From the NCBI RefSeq assembly GCF_000003605.2, contig NW_003153749.1, positions 64,381 to 76,303 of the forward strand: a stretch of 11,923 nucleotides of DNA, given 5' to 3'. Position numbers and translations under genes: made by a program. Below, piece after piece: positions 7,620 to 11,923 of this stretch (the stretch's first letter is position 1; every line of letters begins with the position of its first letter). Under the pieces are notes generated by a model. That model was not told the DNA's origin and did no database searches. It was given only the letters and a program-made list of their open reading frames with translations. This stretch comes from Saccoglossus kowalevskii (Eukaryota; Hemichordata; Enteropneusta; Harrimaniidae).

Positions 7620-8530
7620 CGGAAGTGGTAAATAAGTCGTATGCGACATATGGGCATGGTTATCAGTGCGACAGACATCTCATATGTATGGCAAACACTA
7701 CATGAACCCACAATTGTTCATTGTCTACTCCTTCTTAGGGAAAAACTATAACCATGGTAACCTCGATGCACGTACAATTACGATGTGTTCGTGTGCGTCA
7801 GCTTAGTTCAGACCAGACACGGAAAGGTAGCTACAAGTAAAATGACAACAACAATTACTTAAGTTTCATGATTCAGACTGTGTAAATCATGGATTAAATT
7901 CCCACAACATCACTTTTTTAGCTCCCGAACAAAGAAATGATATATGTGTTGTGTAATGTTGTGCCGTGGGAGATGTAACTCCTTTAATAAGGGCTTTTTC
8001 GCACTTTGCCGCTTCACTCTCAGGACAAAAGGCGACATAGCTCGATGCAAATAGAGTAGGACGCGCGGCATCGCATTAAACCAGAGACACCGGGATGAGT
8101 ATCAACTGTGTTGACTGTATTGGATGGAAGTTATACATAATTTAGTTGTCGCTATAGTGTAAGCCACCCTTTCATGGCTTCACACGTCTTCCTGTCCAAT
8201 TATAATTACCCGCTCAATACTAGTACTAGTTATTAATACCAAGGAAATAATTTCACAACCCAAATTGCAATTTATTCGTTGAATACGTATTGAAATAAGT
8301 CCCAGTCTTTTCTGATTTGAATATAGTTTATTGAAATAAGATTGTGGTTGCATGGCAGTCACCTTAACAACGAAACACAATTTGTTGTGCAATTTGTATG
8401 CGTGAAGATTCAAACGATGACGGTTTCGCACAACGAGTAATTGGATAAATGTGTTTGCAATTTAAATGGCTGCCATGTATTCAGTGAACCATTCATAATT
8501 GGAAATGTATTCCCTTATACTTTCAAAAAC
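7620..8530. other. Noncoding; scattered POU/SOX-like motifs
   Basis: No gene is recognised. Bases about 7860-8120 are less AT-rich than the surroundings and contain a SOX-type AACAAAG (7928-7934), an octamer ATGCAAAT (8045-8052) and an interrupted inverted repeat TCCCAC...GTGGGA (7900-7905 with 7966-7971). The 12-base palindrome ACTAGTACTAGT lies at 8219-8230. A conserved noncoding element is possible but untested. Confidence 0.3.
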
Positions 8531-9888
8531 TCTTTAGTCTGAGTCTTGCTTACTCCATTATGTCATGGGCTTGCAAATGGTGTGTCGGTTCATGGTAATG
8601 TACAACCAAAGTCACGAATATTCCTTCTATCACAGCTTCGTGCAAACTGTTACTGGTTTGCATCGTGCACACAGTTATTGGCACACTTCGGAAATCATAA
8701 CGGCATCCCACCACGAACAGTTGTCTAATTTAACAATGATGATATTAAATAATAACTTTCGTTTCAAATGTTTGGAGGTTATACTCGTCTGATAAATATA
8801 TTACATTCACTTTCTTTGCATGTGTACTAGTCTAGTCATACAATAGATGGACTGTGAGTCTTGTGGGAGGTAATTTCTTTAATCCGACAATCCTGGGTAT
8901 GAAAGTCGCTTATATTCATTTTAGTGGTTATTTGACCGTGTACTACATGTTGACAGCCCTGGGTCACCTAGCCGTTTGACATTTCTGTCGTGAGTGGTAC
9001 ACATATTTTGAGCGATATGTTTCTATGGTGACGAAGCTTTAATAATAGCCTGACTTGATATGTGTTAATATATGGGCTCTTTGTGATTTGCTACATGTGA
9101 CAAAAACAAAATTGAAAAATAAAAACATTGTGACGATTGACCAGGGGCGGGATGGTGAAAATGTAACTTTATAACTAATCGAGGCGATCTCACATTTCGC
9201 ATATTGGCTAACCAATATCAGAGTGACATTAATCCCACAATTTAGGGGATATACTTTCAGGAAATGCAGATGATAATAAATCGCTTTCTATCCAGAGACC
9301 ATATCTCCAATGTATAAATAAATGGATTTTTACTTGGCAGAGATTCTAAATAGACGGAGAATATTAATGATGCCAATGCGTCGCATGACAAATCATTAGC
9401 CTCATTATTTCAGTCGTAAACTCATTATTCTGTGTAGTGAGATACATCAATCTCGGAGGAATCTGTCTTAACGAGATTCGAGCCAAATTAATGTCATGTT
9501 CATCATATTTTTTCATTTGTATGAGCTCATGCAGTCAGGTACCGGAAATAAAACAAAAAAACCTACAGTTGATATCACCGGATTATCACACAGTCCAAAC
9601 ATCATCAATATGGTGCATTCTTACACCGGTTTCTATGGTAATTCTTCGTATCCAAAAATCTTGCTCGGTGACATGGTATAAACAGTCCTATATCATTATT
9701 GATTTTTAAGGTTGATAATATTTTACAAATGGGAGGCTATCTCACATGATTTGCATATACCTTAAATTTAAATTGTCTTAAACTACATACTGCGTTTAAA
9801 ACTGCGATTACAAAATGATGATACTTCTCACATAAATCAACGTTATACATTCAGATCATACTGCGCATGTGAACAAAAAAAAACGTTC
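8531..9888. other. Noncoding spacer
   Basis: Short open frames at 8546-8792 and 9437-9709 overlap in different phases and show no family features. The only structure noted is the hairpin at 9201-9218. Confidence 0.5.
9201..9218. other. Short hairpin with inverted CCAAT motifs
   Basis: ATATTGG and CCAATAT form a perfect 7-bp stem around a CTAA loop, presenting CCAAT on both strands. It may be a palindromic CCAAT-type site or chance. Confidence 0.25.
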
Positions 9889-10188
9889 AACGTTCAACAT
9901 TCTGGGTTTATCTGTTTTGACTTCCGTAAAGCATTCAATATGATCGAACAAAAGCGCTCCAGTAAGTTCAAGTTTGACACAATTTAATCCGGTATATCGA
10001 GGCCATTTATAACGGAAGCCGGAGCAACGTTCTTTATAATTAGCGCATACTCCGCCACATCAATTTCCCTTGCGTGTACAATTCATCAGGAATGTCCACT
10101 CTCAACAATGTTTCTATTTGTGGCGGAGACTTAAGATATCAAGGTGATGCAGGTAGCGGATGATTAACACCATTTTTGTTTCTATCGA
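9889..10188 (+). pseudogene. Non-LTR retrotransposon reverse-transcriptase fragment, decayed
   Basis: One forward frame, interrupted by stops at 9985-9987, 10132-10134 and 10165-10167, keeps the order of LINE reverse-transcriptase motifs. GFICFDFRKAFNMIE at 9904-9948 matches motif A (FxDFxKAFDxI). IHQECPLSTMFLFVAE at 10081-10128 matches motif B (VRQGCPLSPLLFxxAE). KVMQVADD at 10141-10164 matches the catalytic YADD box, with Val for Tyr. About ten codons separate the last two motifs, fewer than I expect in intact elements, so an internal deletion is likely. The RQGCPLSP form of motif B points away from the CR1 type (PQGSxLGP). The enzyme would copy element RNA at a nicked target; this copy is dead. 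I see no endonuclease domain, poly(A) end or target-site duplication nearby. It lies in the same orientation as the upstream FAD gene. Confidence 0.68.
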
Positions 10189-10908
10189 GCACGAACCTCA
10201 TAAACCTATTAATCTACTCAATAAATTCAGTTAACATACTTGACTAAAACTTAACCTGACAAACTGTATTTTATTTCTTTTCCTTTACTTAATTTTGAGC
10301 TACATTTTTTCAGGATAATGCTGCTTTAACTTGATTTTGTTGCGCGTGTGTATAGTGTGTGTTGGTTTTGCTGCCTTCCCATCTCCACATTCTGCCATTT
10401 CTAATGGTGAACCCCTAAAATAAAGGATTAGGAGAAATTACGTGCATGAACTACCGTAGAATGCGGCGTTTCTATCCACATGGGAGCTTGGGGAATAAAA
10501 ACAAACCTAAGTGAAACTCGTAAAGAGCTTTGGAATGTACTGACATTAAACGTGCGGCGCTGCGCGGGTCGCGACCTTACCTTGTCGTGATATGGCCGTG
10601 AATGAAAACCCCTTTGCGGTACTGCCGTAAACATGAATACTTTTATGACACATGTAAATCAAAATCGCTTCATAGTATCAAAAATATGCCCTGGTAATTT
10701 GCATAGCATAAAAATAGTCGTTATTTCAGCACTGTTTCGTCGCAGACATGGGTAATATAAACGAGATTACTGTAAAATATTGTGATCGTCAATGAACAAT
10801 TGAGGGCAATACATCTTTCCAGCGGCGCAGCAGTAACGAGTCGCATTCTTGGAATAATTCGATTACAGCTCACATGGTACTCGCAAACACACTAGCATGA
10901 ATGGATAA
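10189..10908. other. Noncoding; small GC-rich patch
   Basis: Bases about 10550-10580 are locally GC- and CpG-rich (GCGGCGCTGCGCGGGTCGCG). An octamer ATTTGCAT lies at 10697-10704. No gene is recognised; the minus-strand frame at 10428-10634 is discussed under rejected items. Confidence 0.4.
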
Positions 10909-11211
10909 ATGCGTTTATTCTGTGACGTCGCACGCGATTTATGTATCATCAATGAACGGTTACCAAGGAAACAATCGCCAGTCATCTACGACCTCGTCTG
11001 CGTTGCCAAGGAACTCTGGAATAGCAATTTATTTTCGTATTTAGACTATATGTCAGGAATTCCGGATAAAAAGGAACCGACAAGACTTAGTGTTATTCAT
11101 TCATTCATTCATTCATTCATTCATTCATTCACATTTCATGCACAGCTAAGAAGGGTTAATGATTATTTCCAGCTCAACTACAAATTGCCAGAAAAAAACA
11201 AATTAATGTAA
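10909..11211 (+). CDS. Short hypothetical ORF, doubtful
   Basis: The ATG at 10909 follows directly on an in-frame stop and opens 100 codons. The first 50 residues have balanced composition (CDVARDLCIINERL, DLVCVAKELW). The second half runs through an ATTC microsatellite (IHSF repeats) and ends in a Lys/Asn-rich tail. There is no recognisable domain, signal peptide or membrane segment, and the microsatellite lengthens the frame artificially. It may be a relic of a coding sequence or chance. Confidence 0.15.
   Translation: MRLFCDVARDLCIINERLPRKQSPVIYDLVCVAKELWNSNLFSYLDYMSGIPDKKEPTRLSVIHSFIHSFIHSFTFHAQLRRVNDYFQLNYKLPEKNKLM
10922..11014. promoter_or_regulatory. CRE-like site and two X-box-like sites
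   Basis: TGACGTCG (10922-10929) is one base from the CRE TGACGTCA. GTTACCAAGGAAAC (10959-10972) fits the full X-box GTTNCCNNGGNAAC. GTTGCCAAGGAAC (11002-11014) fits the X-box RYYNYY-N-RRNRAC with a one-base spacer. All three fall within 93 bases and overlap the doubtful ORF. RFX/CREB binding is inferred. Confidence 0.35.
11095..11130 (+). repeat. (ATTC)9 microsatellite
   Basis: Nine perfect ATTC tetranucleotides. Confidence 0.97.
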
Positions 11212-11498
11212 TTATTCGTAAATTGTTTACGGGTGGGCTGTCATTGACAACTCCGAGCTGTAATATTTCTTCTCGGACTCGATAACAGAGGTATCATTTT
11301 TAAAACAGTATTTCTCAAAACATTTCAATATCGTATATGTAAGCGCTTTTGTATAATTCAAATATGTAATCAAAACGATCAAAACGTATTTATTTTTATT
11401 TGATACTGTATGTTGAAAACCAAATTGGATTATGGTTTAACGTAAATTAAAAACGTTATTTTTGCATCACACACAAGAGGAATATAAGTTTATTCGGT

Positions 11499-11513
11499 AA
11501 AAAAAAAAAAAAA
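11499..11513 (+). repeat. A15 homopolymer
   Basis: Fifteen consecutive A. No retrotransposon body is recognised immediately upstream, so it is not assigned as a poly(A) tail. Confidence 0.95.
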
Positions 11514-11832
11514 CGAACCAAGACAATCAGTGCACATTTGTTTTAGAAAATTACATAGTTTTTCATTCTACTTCAAATTGACGCAACTCAGACAACAATT
11601 TATTTGTAAAACTAGATAAGGTTTGTTCTAATTGATACATGAAACACAATCGACTATTAAAATACGCGTACATATCAATGAGTTGCCAGTAGGTATGTAC
11701 TTAGAAGAAACAGTGACCGAATTTTCCATGGCTCATTTGAGTTTGAGCGCTAGTATTGTCAGAGGATAGAGTAAACACGAACATTTGCAAGATATCGACT
11801 ACTAAAGATACTAGGATTATCGTCAGTCACCA

Positions 11833-11848
11833 ATCGATCGATCGATCG
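11833..11848. repeat. (ATCG)4 simple repeat
   Basis: ATCGATCGATCGATCG; most of it is self-complementary. Confidence 0.95.
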
Positions 11849-11923
11849 CCAGTATAAACAATAATACTTTGTCAATTCTCTAACTACTTCATATACGTTG
11901 TGCATATATACACCAGTCACAGC

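Larger units (their letters stand above)
5186..7761. repeat. Cluster of six X-box-like palindromes built on ACCATGGT
   Basis: ACCATGGT occurs at 5189-5196, 5558-5565, 5671-5678, 6803-6810, 6973-6980 and 7751-7758, and I see it nowhere else in the window. The 14-base contexts resemble the RFX X-box GTTNCCATGGNAAC: GTTACCATGGTTAC (5186), ATTACCATGGTAAC (5555), ATTACCATGGTTAC (5668), GTAACCATGGTGAC (6800), GTTACCATGGTGAA (6970) and ATAACCATGGTAAC (7748). Sequence beyond the motif is not shared, so these do not look like copies of one longer element. RFX binding is inferred. Confidence 0.6.
11212..11923. other. Noncoding right end
   Basis: AT-rich, with a 15-base A run and a short ATCG repeat listed separately. 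No gene is recognised. Confidence 0.55.

Noticed and set aside
8180-8792. Several 60-83 codon ORFs on both strands.
   Set aside because: Overlapping in different phases with no recognisable motif; consistent with chance.
10428-10634. Minus-strand 68-codon frame with RRTFNVSTF, faintly like the start of a LINE endonuclease domain (RTLNVRT).
   Set aside because: Only a few residues match, none of the catalytic endonuclease motifs follow, and the orientation is opposite to the nearby RT fragment.
1-11923. tRNA, rRNA or CRISPR array.
   Set aside because: No convincing B-box (GGTTCGAnnCC), rRNA core or spaced direct-repeat pattern was seen on either strand by eye.

Overview
The window looks like nuclear DNA of a metazoan invertebrate. 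It is AT-rich, gene-poor, full of tandem repeats and decayed coding sequence, and its one recognisable gene piece ends in a eukaryotic splice donor. There is no operon-like packing. A lophotrochozoan (mollusc, annelid or similar) is my guess; the sequence does not prove it.

Layout, left to right. 1-627: a 48-bp minisatellite that runs off the left edge and reads as a 16-residue repeat. 711-1388: nothing recognised. 1389-2284: one forward frame that is almost stop-free for 248 codons and then decays, probably an unrecognised pseudogene or old mobile-element ORF; it contains a perfect CTCF-type core motif on the minus strand. 2285-3106: AT-rich spacer, then the putative 5' region of a gene, with an inverted pair of DRE-like TATCGAT motifs. 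3107-3588: first coding exon of a putative membrane-anchored FAD-dependent monooxygenase related to the MICAL / aromatic-hydroxylase fold. It has an apparent one-base frameshift and a Gly-to-Asp change in the FAD-binding glycine motif. It ends in a good splice donor, and no later exon is recognised.

Everything to the right may therefore be a long intron or intergenic DNA. It holds a 160-bp tandem duplication (4626-4958), six copies of the palindrome ACCATGGT inside 2.6 kb (5189-7758), a perfect seven-copy 29-bp array (6145-6347), a heat-shock-type promoter arrangement facing left (about 7406-7610), a dead non-LTR retrotransposon reverse-transcriptase fragment (9889-10188), a pair of X-box-like sites next to a CRE-like site (10922-11014), and simple repeats.

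The most unexpected features are the HSE/TATA/initiator arrangement with no heat-shock gene downstream, the ACCATGGT cluster, and the two tandem arrays, one perfect and the other with changes that are all non-synonymous in its only open frame. Nothing shows that the parts work together as one system. I found no tRNA, rRNA, CRISPR array or complete protein-coding gene by eye.
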